64,000 nucleotides of DNA from Paraburkholderia phenazinium. GTDB taxonomy: Bacteria > Pseudomonadota > Gammaproteobacteria > Burkholderiales > Burkholderiaceae. Below the pieces are notes generated by a model. It saw nothing but the letters and a program-made list of their open reading frames with translations, was not told the DNA's origin and made no database searches. Made by a program: the position numbers and the translations under genes. Shown here in pieces: positions 43,820-52,866 of this stretch. How positions within the stretch are numbered: the stretch's first letter is position 1; every line of letters starts with the position of its first letter. The DNA lies in the NCBI RefSeq assembly GCF_900100735.1, contig NZ_FNCJ01000018.1, forward strand, positions 62,001-126,000, in the 5' to 3' direction.

Positions 43820-44457
43820 CGCGCAGTTCCCTCGCGGCGCCGTGTTGCCGCTTCGGCTCGCAACGCACGCCACATAAGCCATGTGCCAAACGGACCCAGC
43901 ACGGCGAGAACGAGCAGCAGCGGCAGTTTCAGCAACGCCACAGCGATGAACGTGGCAACCACCAGTACCAGATTGCGCAGATCGCGCGGCAGGCTGACGA
44001 GCAGCTTGAGCACGGTTGCGATGACAAGCCCCGTCGCCACCGGCATCAAACCCGCTAGCAGATGCGACGTGACGGGGGCACTGCCCCAACTTGCGTACGC
44101 GTAGCCGACGCCGATCGTGATGATCGTGGGCGCAAGATAAAGGCCACAGACACCCGTGACCGCGCCGAGCGCCCCGTGATACTGCCGGCCGATAATCGTC
44201 GCAATGTTCGATACGTTCGGCCCCGGCAGAAGCTGCGCAAGCGGCAGCAGTTCGGCAAACTCGCGGTCGGTCAACCAGCCGCGGCGCTCGACCAGCATGC
44301 GGCGCGCCCAGGGCAGCACACCACCGAAGCCGGTCAGCCCGACCATGAAGAACGCGCCGAACAGTTGCCCGAGCGTGGGTCGAGGACGCGCGTCGAGCGG
44401 CTTGTCATGCGTCCCGGCATCTGGGCCATTGGCATCATCGAGGATCGGTGCGTTCAT
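43816..44457 (-). CDS. chromate transporter, first half (short-chain CHR)
   Basis: 213 aa. A ~28-residue polar N-terminus is followed by FFMVGLTGFGGVLPWARRMLVERRGWLTDREFAELLPLAQLLPGPNVSNIATIIG, the CHR signature with its PGPN. Six or so membrane segments follow. Overlap with the second half by 4 nt indicates co-translation. No chrB regulator is adjacent. Confidence 0.9.
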   Translation of the reverse strand: MNAPILDDANGPDAGTHDKPLDARPRPTLGQLFGAFFMVGLTGFGGVLPWARRMLVERRGWLTDREFAELLPLAQLLPGPNVSNIATIIGRQYHGALGAVTGVCGLYLAPTIITIGVGYAYASWGSAPVTSHLLAGLMPVATGLVIATVLKLLVSLPRDLRNLVLVVATFIAVALLKLPLLLVLAVLGPFGTWLMWRALRAEAATRRREGTAR

Positions 44458-44525
44458 TGGCGGGGCCGCTCACGAAGGTTTATTTGCGCTGAGATGGATG
44501 ATAGCAGCGCCATTTCCCGCTTCGT

Positions 44526-47147
44526 TCACGGCTTGTTCATGCCCATGCCGGGTGCCGGTTCCGGCACGTCCGGCGTGGGCGTGGGTGTCGAACTCGGCCC
44601 TTCCGTTGGGAACCCGCCATTGCCTTGCGGCACACCAGTCGACTCGCCAGCCGATGCCGGATGCGGTAGCGCCGGCGCAGCCAGTCCGTTCGCGCCAGCA
44701 TTCGACGCAGCCACCGGCCCCGACGCAGCCGCGCCCGGCGCCCCGAGCAACGGCGGCAATTCACGCGGCGCGGACGCCGGAGCCGGAACCGCAGCACCCG
44801 CCCCCGATGCCTCGGACGCCGCCGATACCGCTGGCGCCACCGGCTTAGGCGGTGCATGGCGAACCGGCGCCGCAGGCGCCGCTGCCTGCGGCTTCGAACC
44901 GCTCAGATAGGCTACCCACGCACGCAGTTTGTCGCGGAACTGCTCGAACAGGCTCGGCTGGACTTCCGTCGCAAAACGGACCTTCGAATCGATCAGCCGG
45001 GCACGCAACGCCCGCTGGTAGAAGTCGCCGACGATCGGCAGCGCCGTATGCGCACCTTCGCCCCAATAGCTGCTGCCCAGCGTGACACGTCCGTCGTCGA
45101 AGCCGACCCATGCGCCCGCCACCAGTTGCGGATGCATCAGGATGAACCAGCCGTCCGCATTGTCCTGGGTTGTGCCGGTCTTGCCTGCCACATCCGCACG
45201 AATACCGAAACGCGTGCGAATCCCCACGCCGGTACCGCGATTGACAACGTCACGCATGACATCGATCAGCGTTCTATCCGCCTCAGCTGGCAACGCACGC
45301 TCCGGCGAGGCCGGCTCGAACTGCGCCAGCACATTGCCATCGTGATCCTCGATGCTCGTCACCATGCGCGGCTCGAGGTACTCGCCGTCGTTGGCGATCG
45401 TGCTGTAGGCCGACACCATCTCCTTGATCGTCACCGGACTCGTGCCCAATGCGAGCGACGGCACCGGATCGAGCTCGCTGTCGCGCACGCCCATGGCGCG
45501 CGCGAGCCGCACCACCTTGTCCGGACCGACCTCCTCCATCAACTGCGCAGTGATGCGGTTGCGGGAATAGGCCAGCGCATCGCGCAGCGTCATCGGCTTG
45601 CCGCTAGGCGGGACGTCATCGTTAGGACGCCAGATTTCACCACCCTTGAGCGGAATCTCGACCGGCTGATCGACGAAGGTATCGGTCGGCTTGTCGCCAT
45701 CTTCGAATGCCGCGCCATACACGAACGGCTTGAAGGTGGAACCGGGCTGACGCCGCGACTGCTGCACGTGATCGAACGGTTCGTCTGTGAAATCGCGGCT
45801 GCCTACCCACGCCTTGATCTGGCCATTGCGCGGATCGATAGCGAGGAAACCAGCCTGCACTTCGGTCTTGTCGCGGCAAAGGGTTCGCACAAACGTCCGG
45901 TCGGCACTCAGATGCTGGAGCGCGTCCTCGTCGCTCTGGCCGGCTGCGCGCGCCGTCTTGTAATCCGGCGTCTCGCGGATGAACGTCTTGAACAGCTCGT
46001 TGCCCGGCGCACAGCCGGAGCGTCCGCTCCAGGCCGAGTTCGCCACCGACTGCAGCGCATTGCCCTGCAGCGCGACGGCTGCGGTCGCCATCGACTGCAG
46101 GCGCGAGTCGATGGTCGTATGAACGATCAGTCCATCTGAGTAAATGTTGTAGTCGTTGCGATCCGCCCACGAGATCAGCCATTTACGCAACTGCTGCGCG
46201 AAGTGCGGCGCGGGTCCGGGCGGCTCGATCTGCCGCTCGAAATCGACGCGCAGCGGCTTGCGCTTGAGCGTGTCATAGGCTGCGGGGGACAGCTTGCCAT
46301 ACTTGACCATCTGCGCGAGCACCGTATTGCGGCGCTCCAGCGCGCGCTCCGGGTTCAGCACCGGATTGTAGTAGCTGTTGCCCTTGAGCATGCCGGTCAA
46401 CGTGGCACTTTCCAGAATGTCCAGTTGATCGGCCGATTTTCCGAAGTAAGTCCGCGCGGCCATTTCGACGCCGTACGCGTTGTAGAGAAACGGCACCGTG
46501 TTCAGATACGTTTCGAGAATCTGGTCCTTGCTGTAGGTGGCCTCGATTTTCAGCGCGGTGATCGCCTCTTTCACCTTGCGGGATAGGGTCGGCGCCCGGC
46601 CGATCTGGTCGGGATAGAGGTTGCGCGCAAGCTGCTGGGTAATCGTCGAACCGCCCTGGCGATCGCCGCCGAACGTGTGCAGCGCCGCCGAGCCGGTACG
46701 GCGCCAGTCGATTCCGTGGTGCTGATAGAACCGGTGGTCCTCGGTCGAGATCAGCGCATCGACCATATGCGGCGAGATCTCGGAGAGCGTGACCCATTCG
46801 CGATTCGACGGTTTGAATTCGGCGAGCAGCTTGCCGTCAGCCGAAAGAATTTCCGCGGGTTGATCGACCCGCGCCTTGCGGATGTCGCTGATGCTCGGTG
46901 TGAACGGGATCAGCACGACCACGTAGAGCAGGAGCAGAACCGGCGGCGTGGCGAGCGTCAGCAGAATGCCGCGGCGCGTCGGATGCCGCACATGGTAAAG
47001 CGCGGCCGCCAGCAAGGGCTGGAGCAGGCTCGCGATAAAGCTGATCAGACCGGCCAGAATATGGAAGCAGGTCACCGCTACCCGTGCAAGCCGGCCGCCC
47101 CATTTGCGGCAGGATTCACGTACGGACGATACAAATTGGCGACTCAC
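44526..47147 (-). CDS. class A penicillin-binding protein (PBP1a family)
   Basis: About 873 aa from GTG 47147; the exact start is uncertain (open to 47216). Membrane anchor near residues 60-90 (ILLTLATPPVLLLLYVVVLIPF). Glycosyltransferase: catalytic Glu in STEDHRFYQHHGIDW, RQGGSTITQQLARNLY. Transpeptidase: SxxK as PGSTFKPF, SxN as SRN, KTG as KTGTT. The C-terminal ~110 residues are an Ala/Pro-rich low-complexity tail ending PAPGMGMNKP. It polymerises and cross-links peptidoglycan in the periplasm. No divisome genes are adjacent, so it is probably an accessory PBP1a copy. Confidence 0.93.
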   Translation of the reverse strand: MSRQFVSSVRESCRKWGGRLARVAVTCFHILAGLISFIASLLQPLLAAALYHVRHPTRRGILLTLATPPVLLLLYVVVLIPFTPSISDIRKARVDQPAEILSADGKLLAEFKPSNREWVTLSEISPHMVDALISTEDHRFYQHHGIDWRRTGSAALHTFGGDRQGGSTITQQLARNLYPDQIGRAPTLSRKVKEAITALKIEATYSKDQILETYLNTVPFLYNAYGVEMAARTYFGKSADQLDILESATLTGMLKGNSYYNPVLNPERALERRNTVLAQMVKYGKLSPAAYDTLKRKPLRVDFERQIEPPGPAPHFAQQLRKWLISWADRNDYNIYSDGLIVHTTIDSRLQSMATAAVALQGNALQSVANSAWSGRSGCAPGNELFKTFIRETPDYKTARAAGQSDEDALQHLSADRTFVRTLCRDKTEVQAGFLAIDPRNGQIKAWVGSRDFTDEPFDHVQQSRRQPGSTFKPFVYGAAFEDGDKPTDTFVDQPVEIPLKGGEIWRPNDDVPPSGKPMTLRDALAYSRNRITAQLMEEVGPDKVVRLARAMGVRDSELDPVPSLALGTSPVTIKEMVSAYSTIANDGEYLEPRMVTSIEDHDGNVLAQFEPASPERALPAEADRTLIDVMRDVVNRGTGVGIRTRFGIRADVAGKTGTTQDNADGWFILMHPQLVAGAWVGFDDGRVTLGSSYWGEGAHTALPIVGDFYQRALRARLIDSKVRFATEVQPSLFEQFRDKLRAWVAYLSGSKPQAAAPAAPVRHAPPKPVAPAVSAASEASGAGAAVPAPASAPRELPPLLGAPGAAASGPVAASNAGANGLAAPALPHPASAGESTGVPQGNGGFPTEGPSSTPTPTPDVPEPAPGMGMNKP

Positions 47148-47252
47148 GCTGGTCTCAGCCCATCTTGAAAAGCGTGAATGGTACCAAACCACGTATGCCG
47201 GCTGGATTCCTGGCACTGCCCAGGGCCGGGAAGCTTGACAGCCAGTAACCCA

Positions 47253-48176
47253 CTATCGCCGGGGAGCGCTCGTCTCCCCGGCTGACTCGGCCGCCTTCAG
47301 AAAATCCACGAACGCCCGCAACGGCGCCGGTAAATGACGCCGTCCGGGATAGTAAAGAAACGGCCCGGAAAACCGCTGCCACCACGGCTCCAGGATCGGC
47401 TCCAACGCGCCGCTCTCGAGATGCGGGCGCAGCATGTCCTCGAACAGGTGGATCACCCCCACCCCGGCTACGGCCGTGCTGATGGCAAGCTCCATGGCGG
47501 CACCCGGCCTCACCAGCAACGGCCCCGACGGATCCAGCCGTACCACCTCGCCGTCCCGCTCGAAATCCCACGTCGGCTTTGCACCACCGGCAAACTGGCC
47601 GCGCAAGCACGCGTGAGAAAGCAGCTCGCGTGGATGCTGGGGCCGGCCATGCAGGTCGAGATAGTCCGGCGCCGCAGCCGTCGCGAAACGCTGCTCGCGC
47701 GGGCCGATAGGAATGGCGATCATGTCCTGTTCGAGCCGCTCGTCGTAGCGAATGCCCGCGTCGCAACCAATGGACAGCACATCGACGAAACCGTCTTCGA
47801 CCACGACCTCCACGCGGATGTCCGGATAGGCTTTCAGGAACGAGGCGACGATGCCTGGCAAGACGATCCGCGCGGCGCTCGACGGCACGTTGAGCTTGAG
47901 TGTGCCGGTCGGCTTGTCCCTGAACCCGTTCAGCACGTCGAGTGACGCCTCCATCTCGCTGAACAGCGGCGTCAGCTTTTCGATGAGACGCTGTCCGGCT
48001 TCGGTCGGCGCCACACTGCGCGTCGTGCGGTTGAGCAAGCGCAGACCGAGCTTCGCCTCAAGGCGGCGCACGGCGATGCTGAGGCTCGAGGCAGAAACAC
48101 CGCTGATGCGGGCGGCGTCGCGAAAGCCACCGGCACGGGCCACGGAAACAAACGCGGCGAGATCATTCAATTCCAT
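47253..48176 (-). CDS. LysR-family regulator
   Basis: 307 aa. MELNDLAAFVSVARAGGFRDAARISGVSASSLSIAVRRLEAKLGLRLLNRTTRSVAPTEAG-type helix-turn-helix and effector domain; the ending FLYYPGRRHLPAPLRAFVDFL is typical of the CrgA/DmlR group. Divergent from an aldo/keto reductase gene across 102 AT-rich nt, so it most likely controls that gene. Confidence 0.9.
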   Translation of the reverse strand: MELNDLAAFVSVARAGGFRDAARISGVSASSLSIAVRRLEAKLGLRLLNRTTRSVAPTEAGQRLIEKLTPLFSEMEASLDVLNGFRDKPTGTLKLNVPSSAARIVLPGIVASFLKAYPDIRVEVVVEDGFVDVLSIGCDAGIRYDERLEQDMIAIPIGPREQRFATAAAPDYLDLHGRPQHPRELLSHACLRGQFAGGAKPTWDFERDGEVVRLDPSGPLLVRPGAAMELAISTAVAGVGVIHLFEDMLRPHLESGALEPILEPWWQRFSGPFLYYPGRRHLPAPLRAFVDFLKAAESAGETSAPRR

Positions 48177-48278
48177 GACGATTGTTCACAATTTTCAACA
48201 ACCCGTACAATTTAGATCGGATTTTCTAACAACGCAATCGCGGCCATACTGCGCTCACCACTTGCCGAGGAGAACGCA

Positions 48279-49154
48279 ATGTCCACCATCACCCCCACTT
48301 TCACGCTAGCCGGCCGCCCCGTTCGCCGCATGGGCTATGGCGCCATGCAGCTCGCCGGACCCGGCGTATTTGGCCCACCGAAGGATCGCGACGCCGCTAT
48401 CGCCGTGTTGCGCGAAGCGATTGCGCTGGGTGTCGACCACATCGATACGAGCGATTTTTACGGGCCGCACGTCACCAACCAGATCATTCGGGAGGCGCTG
48501 CATCCGTATCCGGCGGACGTGGTGATCGTCACCAAGGTGGGCGCCGTGCGTGGCAGCGACGGTTCGTGGCTACCCGCCGTCGAGCCGGAAGATATCGAAC
48601 GCGGCGTGCACGATAACCTGCGCAACCTCGGTTTCGATGCGCTAGATGTCGTCAACATGCGCGTCATGGGCAGCATCCATGCCCCCGCTGAAGGATCAAT
48701 CGGCAAGCAGGTCGAGGCGCTCGCCGAGTTGCAACGCCGCGGGCTAGTGCGCCATATCGGCTTGAGCAACGTGACCTCGGCGCAGGTCGCGGAAGCGCAA
48801 GGCATCGCCGAGATCGTCTGCGTGCAGAACCAGTACAACCTGGTGCAGCGCGAGGATGATGCGCTCGTCGACGAACTGGCGGCCAAGGGCGTCGCTTACG
48901 TGCCGTTTTTCCCGCTCGGCGGTTTCTCGCCGATTCAATCGTCGGTTTTGTCCGAGGTGGCACGTAAGCTCGGCGCGACGCCGATGCAGGTGGCGCTAGC
49001 CTGGCTGCTGCAGCGTGCGCCAAACATTCTGCTGATTCCGGGTACGTCGTCGGTCACGCATCTGCGTGAAAACATGCAGGCGGCGCAGTTGCAGTTGCCG
49101 GACGCAGTGCTCGCCGAACTGGATGGGATTGCGAGCGTGGGCGGGCGGCATTGA
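48279..49154 (+). CDS. aldo/keto reductase
   Basis: 291 aa, (beta/alpha)8 NADPH-dependent oxidoreductase. Catalytic Asp56 and Tyr61 (DTSDFYGP) and Lys86 (TKVG) are present. The usual fourth residue, His, is Arg128 in VVNMRVMG, as in a subgroup of these reductases. C-terminal cofactor segment: IPGTSSVTHLRENMQAA. Ribosome binding site GAGGAGAACGCA. Probable target of the divergent LysR protein. Confidence 0.9.
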   Translation: MSTITPTFTLAGRPVRRMGYGAMQLAGPGVFGPPKDRDAAIAVLREAIALGVDHIDTSDFYGPHVTNQIIREALHPYPADVVIVTKVGAVRGSDGSWLPAVEPEDIERGVHDNLRNLGFDALDVVNMRVMGSIHAPAEGSIGKQVEALAELQRRGLVRHIGLSNVTSAQVAEAQGIAEIVCVQNQYNLVQREDDALVDELAAKGVAYVPFFPLGGFSPIQSSVLSEVARKLGATPMQVALAWLLQRAPNILLIPGTSSVTHLRENMQAAQLQLPDAVLAELDGIASVGGRH

Positions 49155-49183
49155 GACGACGATTCAGTCCGTAGGGGAAAAAC

Positions 49184-49582
49184 TCATTCCACGCTGCGAC
49201 CGGCGCGCCGCCGGCCGGCAGCCCATTGATAGCGTTGGATGAGTTGAGCGGAGGCAACCAAAGCCTGATGCCTCCACCGATTCTCGGCGGCCCGAATGTC
49301 GATATCCTCGCGTGCCAGCGCCTCGGGCGCCCAATACTGTCGAACGTCACCGACTGGAAGATGATCGGTTTCGGATGTGATGGCCCGGAACAATTGAAAC
49401 TCTGGCTCGTTCTCCGCTCTGGTCCACAGGGCTAAAACGTTCATCGCGCGAGCGGTTTCAATCACACTTAATCTGCCTTCCAACAGATCCTTCGCGCGAG
49501 CATGAATCTTCCGGCAGCGCTTGAGCCAGAGCGCCTCATTTCTGATCCCCGCGGGGATCGGGATACCGTGTTCCATTGTCAT
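49184..49582 (-). CDS. hypothetical helical protein, possibly DUF2489-like
   Basis: 132 aa from ATG 49582 (MTMEHGIPIPAG); the frame stays open to 49684. The sequence is almost all alpha-helix: LWLKRCRKIHARAKDLLEGRLSVIETARAMNVLALWTRAENEPEFQLFRAI, then ENRWRHQALVASAQLIQRYQW. The layout resembles DUF2489-type proteins, but I cannot confirm it. No strong ribosome binding site is visible. Confidence 0.5.
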   Translation of the reverse strand: MTMEHGIPIPAGIRNEALWLKRCRKIHARAKDLLEGRLSVIETARAMNVLALWTRAENEPEFQLFRAITSETDHLPVGDVRQYWAPEALAREDIDIRAAENRWRHQALVASAQLIQRYQWAAGRRRAGRSVE

Positions 49583-49595
49583 TGAATGTGGAGTC

Positions 49596-49694
49596 GCCGC
49601 TGCCGATACTCTAGCGCGAATGGGTGCCGGGGTGCACCGGGGTGATCTGTCCGACCTGGACAGCCTGCGCAGCGGCGCCGCCATGTCAGACGGG
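49596..49694 (+). pseudogene. remnant of an NAD-dependent epimerase/dehydratase gene
   Basis: About 33 codons read AAADTLARMGAGVHRGDLSD LDSL... with LRSGAAMSDG following. This matches the strand-helix around residue 50-75 of extended SDRs of the 'GAEVHRGDLSDLDSLRAGAAAADGVIH' type. The flanks lack the Rossmann start and the YxxxK region, so it is a fragment. Confidence 0.5.
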
Positions 49695-49699
49695 GGCGC

Positions 49700-50533
49700 T
49701 CAACTCTCCGCGACATCAGCCTCGAGCGCTACGCTCTTCTGCGCCTCGAGTTCGGCAAGACGGACCGCCAACGCCTTGCTGATCGACTGGTAGGCGGAAC
49801 TGCCAAGCGTCAGACGCCGGGCCGGCCGCTCGGCATCTGACGCGACGATCATCGCATCCACCGTCTTGCCTGCGTCGCCGAGGCGAGCAAACGCGTCAGC
49901 GCCGATACGCCTTCTGAGTTCGCCGACAGGCGTAGCGTCATAGACAGGCATCGGTTCCGGGCTGACCAGGTTGGAGCCGAAACTTGTCTCGGTGGGCCCC
50001 GGTTCGACGATGATGAAGTCGATTCCAAACGGCGCGACCTCCAGGGCAACCGCTTCAACGAAGCCTTCGATGCCCCACTTGGTCGCGTGGTACAGACTGA
50101 AGCCAGGATAGACGCACTGCCCTCCTTCCGAGGAAACCTGCACGATCCGGCCGCCACCTTGTGCCCGGAGGTAAGGTAACGAGGCGCGGATGAGCTGGAT
50201 CGAACCGGTCAGGTTCGTTGCGATCTGCTTGTCGAGTTGCTCGTCTGTCACCTCCTCGGCCGCGCCGAACAGGCCATAGCCAGCGTTACTGACCACCACA
50301 TCGATGCGGCCCATTGCTGCGAATGCGCGGGCAACTGTCTCGCGCACCGCGTTGGCGTCGGTCACGTCGAGCGTCAGGACGCGCAGCCGCTCGCCATACT
50401 GCGCGGCCAGATCGTCCAACACAGCCGCCTGGCGCACGGTGGCGGCCACGCGGTCGCCACGCGCCAGCAAACGCTCGACCAGCAGCCGGCCAAGTCCGCT
50501 GGAGGTGCCGGTAATAAGCCAGTTCTTTGTCAT
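49700..50533 (-). CDS. SDR-family NAD(P)-dependent oxidoreductase
   Basis: 277 aa from ATG 50533 (MTKNWLITGTSSGLGRLLVERLL) with GGGAGAG upstream. Classical SDR: TGTSSGLG cofactor motif, NAG (VVSNAGYGLFGAAEEV), Ser in QVSSEGG and YHATKWG (YxxxK). Substrate unknown; relatives are annotated as ketoreductases. It is divergent from the LysR gene at 50632, its probable regulator. An Arg-rich upstream extension to 50797 is not part of the protein. Confidence 0.9.
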   Translation of the reverse strand: MTKNWLITGTSSGLGRLLVERLLARGDRVAATVRQAAVLDDLAAQYGERLRVLTLDVTDANAVRETVARAFAAMGRIDVVVSNAGYGLFGAAEEVTDEQLDKQIATNLTGSIQLIRASLPYLRAQGGGRIVQVSSEGGQCVYPGFSLYHATKWGIEGFVEAVALEVAPFGIDFIIVEPGPTETSFGSNLVSPEPMPVYDATPVGELRRRIGADAFARLGDAGKTVDAMIVASDAERPARRLTLGSSAYQSISKALAVRLAELEAQKSVALEADVAES

Positions 50534-50614
50534 CTCACGCTCTCCCGAATGATTGAAAACCCATTGTAGGAGCGTGCGATTGGTGCGATAAGCCGCTATA
50601 GTTTGCATGACCAA

Positions 50615-50629
50615 GTGAAAAAGCTTCAC
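50615..50629. promoter_or_regulatory. candidate LysR box just before the LysR start codon
   Basis: GTGAAAAAGCTTCAC: 5-bp perfect arms and T-N11-A. It ends 2 nt before the ATG at 50632, so binding would block the regulator's own gene while the divergent SDR promoter lies beyond it. Confidence 0.5.
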
Positions 50630-50631
50630 CA

Positions 50632-51522
50632 ATGGCCAAACCCACTCTCGCCGATCTGAGCGCATTTTCTGCCGTCGCCAGCCACCGCAGCTTCCGCGGC
50701 GCGGCTGATGCTCTCGGGGTCTCGCGCTCGTCCTTGAGTCACGCCATGCGCGGCCTGGAGCTTGATCTAGGCGTGCGTCTGCTGAATCGCACCACACGCA
50801 GTGTGTCCCTGACGGAAGCGGGCGAGCAGTTGCTCAAACGGCTCACGCCAGTGCTACGCGATCTCGACGAGGCGCTCGACACGGTCGCCGATACGGGTGG
50901 GGCCCCTACAGGCACGCTGCGCATCAATGCCAATGAAAACGCGGTACGTTTGCTCCTGAAAACGGTGGTGCCGCGTTTTCTGGCCCGCTATCCAGGCATG
51001 GCGCTCGATCTGGTCGCGGAGGGACGCCTCGTCGATATCGTCGAACAGGGCTTCGATGCCGGCGTTCGGCTTGGCGAGTCGTTGCCGCAGGACATGGTGG
51101 CCGTGCGAATTAGTGAAGATTTTCGCTTTGTTGCCGTCGCGGCGCCGTCCTACCTTGCCGACCGGCCCGCGCCTGTGACGCCGGACGATCTTGCGCAGCA
51201 TCGCTGCATCCGCCATCGCCTTCCCAGCGGCAAGCTCTACCGCTGGGAATTCGCCAAGCGAGGACAAGAGGTGGTCGTGAATGTGCCCGGCGTGCTGACG
51301 CTTGACCACAATGGACTGATGATCGAAGCGGCGGCAGACGGCTTAGGCATTGCCTATGTTCCTGAGACCGCCGCGCGCGCCTGGCTCGATGACGGCCGGC
51401 TAGTCACGGTATTGGATGACTGGTGTCCGGTCATCCCTGGCCTCTACCTTTACTATCCTGGCCATCGCCATGTTCCCGCCGGGCTGCGCGCTTTCATCGA
51501 AGTACTAAGGGAATCCGGTTGA
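50632..51522 (+). CDS. LysR-family regulator
   Basis: 296 aa. Helix-turn-helix FRGAADALGVSRSSLSHAMRGLELDLGVRLLNRTTRSVSLTEAG; effector domain ends IPGLYLYYPGHRHVPAGLRAFIEVL, the CrgA/DmlR group, close kin of the protein at 47253. Divergent from the SDR gene. It is convergent with rsgA. Confidence 0.9.
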   Translation: MAKPTLADLSAFSAVASHRSFRGAADALGVSRSSLSHAMRGLELDLGVRLLNRTTRSVSLTEAGEQLLKRLTPVLRDLDEALDTVADTGGAPTGTLRINANENAVRLLLKTVVPRFLARYPGMALDLVAEGRLVDIVEQGFDAGVRLGESLPQDMVAVRISEDFRFVAVAAPSYLADRPAPVTPDDLAQHRCIRHRLPSGKLYRWEFAKRGQEVVVNVPGVLTLDHNGLMIEAAADGLGIAYVPETAARAWLDDGRLVTVLDDWCPVIPGLYLYYPGHRHVPAGLRAFIEVLRESG

Positions 51523-51545
51523 TTCTAATTTCAGATCTCCCATCC

Positions 51546-52649
51546 TCATTTCGGATCGCGCTCAAACCGCTCGCGACTGCCACGCCGCGCCGCCCGCTGC
51601 TTACCCTCGTCGCGCTGACGTCGCATTGCCGCGGTCTTGTCTTCGAAGAACTCCGCTTCGCGCTGCAACTTCTTGTACGAGTTCAGCCGCCTGAGCGTCA
51701 AACGCCCGTCGTCGACCGCTTGCGCGACTGCGCACCCCGCCTCGCCGTTATGCCTGCAATTGCGAAACGCGCACTGGGTCATCAGCAACGCCACATCCTC
51801 AAAGGCGTCGCTCAAACTGTCTGCGCTGGCCGCCACGCCCACGCTACGGATGCCTGGCGTATCGATAATCACACCATGTCCCGGCAACATGAACAACGAA
51901 CGACTGGTCGTGGTATGCGAGCCGCGCGCGCCCTTGGCACTCACACCCAGCGTTAGCTGTCGATGCGAGCCGGTCAAAGCGTTCACGATAGAACTCTTCC
52001 CCACCCCCGACGACCCGACGAATACGCACGTTTCATTCTGCGCGATCATGTCATGGAGCTGTGTCACGCCCAGCTCGGTAAACGTGCTCAGCACGCACAC
52101 GGGAATGTCTGTCCCAAGCTCGGCAATCTGGTCGAGGTAAATGTTGATGTCCGCTGCCAGATCGGCCTTGTTCAAGACGAGGACCGGTGCGATGTGGTTA
52201 GCGCGCGCCAGCAACAGAAACCGCTCAAGCCGCGACAGATTGAATTCGTCGGTACACGAGGTAACAATAAAGAGTTTGTCTACGTTGGCCGCTAGCGGCT
52301 GAACACGGTCTTCGCTGTTACTGCGCTGGAAGCAACTGGTGCGTTCGAGGATGTCGATAAACTCTACTTCGCCAGTGTTCGTTGGGATGCCGAGCACCCA
52401 GTCGCCGATGATCGGCGCTCGATCGCTCTTCCTGGCAAAGATCAAGTTGAAGTGCTGCAATCGCCCTTGTGCGTCGCCGGAAACGACGAAGCGCAAACCG
52501 AAATCCTCGGTCACGCGATAGGGCTGGCCAATGCCGTATTGCGCGGCTTGTGTTGCGAAGTGTTCGCTAAAGCCTAACGCGTTTAAAGGCTGAGGACTAA
52601 GCGATGCGGATGCGGTGTTTTGATGCTGATTGGTTTCGAGCTTGGTCAT
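51546..52649 (-). CDS. rsgA: ribosome small-subunit-dependent GTPase A (long form)
   Basis: 367 aa. Circularly permuted GTPase: G4 NKAD (160-163) comes before G1 GSSGVGKSS (212-220) and G3 DTPG (263-266). An OB-fold precedes (residues ~60-115) and a zinc knuckle follows (C293, C298, H300, C306). It helps late 30S maturation. It is longer than the ~310-aa RsgA of the main chromosome by N- and C-terminal extensions (QHQNTASASLSP; ARRGSRERFERDPK), so it may be a second copy. Its own ribosome binding site is weak; a small upstream ORF overlaps its start. Confidence 0.92.
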   Translation of the reverse strand: MTKLETNQHQNTASASLSPQPLNALGFSEHFATQAAQYGIGQPYRVTEDFGLRFVVSGDAQGRLQHFNLIFARKSDRAPIIGDWVLGIPTNTGEVEFIDILERTSCFQRSNSEDRVQPLAANVDKLFIVTSCTDEFNLSRLERFLLLARANHIAPVLVLNKADLAADINIYLDQIAELGTDIPVCVLSTFTELGVTQLHDMIAQNETCVFVGSSGVGKSSIVNALTGSHRQLTLGVSAKGARGSHTTTSRSLFMLPGHGVIIDTPGIRSVGVAASADSLSDAFEDVALLMTQCAFRNCRHNGEAGCAVAQAVDDGRLTLRRLNSYKKLQREAEFFEDKTAAMRRQRDEGKQRAARRGSRERFERDPK

Positions 52650-52713
52650 GGTCCCAATGCATAGAGGAATTTAGAAGAAAGTCGCCTGAAGCTGCGGTGT
52701 AAAGATCTTTCAT
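52597..52713 (-). CDS. 38-codon upstream ORF overlapping rsgA
   Basis: ATG 52713 follows a near-perfect AGGAGG with 7-nt spacing. The peptide starts MKDLYTAASGDFLLNSSM and ends with KHRIRIA; stop TAG 52599-52597. It is in another frame and overlaps the first 53 nt of rsgA. Its initiation signal is much stronger than that of rsgA, so it may be a translationally coupled leader. Confidence 0.55.
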   Translation of the reverse strand: MKDLYTAASGDFLLNSSMHWDHDQARNQSASKHRIRIA

Positions 52714-52866
52714 ATCCAAACCTCCTGATTGCAATGAGTACGCCCTAAGCCGAAACAACAACATAGCGCCGAGCAGGGCGGGATGCTGGCGTTAGTACAG
52801 AACAGCCATACAAGCCTCGCGTATGTGAGGCCGCCCATCATATCCGAGAATAAAAGAGCCGGTTAG
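52714..52866. other. promoter-proximal region upstream of the rsgA leader
   Basis: About 150 nt without a gene, containing the AGGAGG of the small ORF. Possible scattered N-terminal remnant of the GFA gene, too degraded to read with confidence. Confidence 0.35.
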
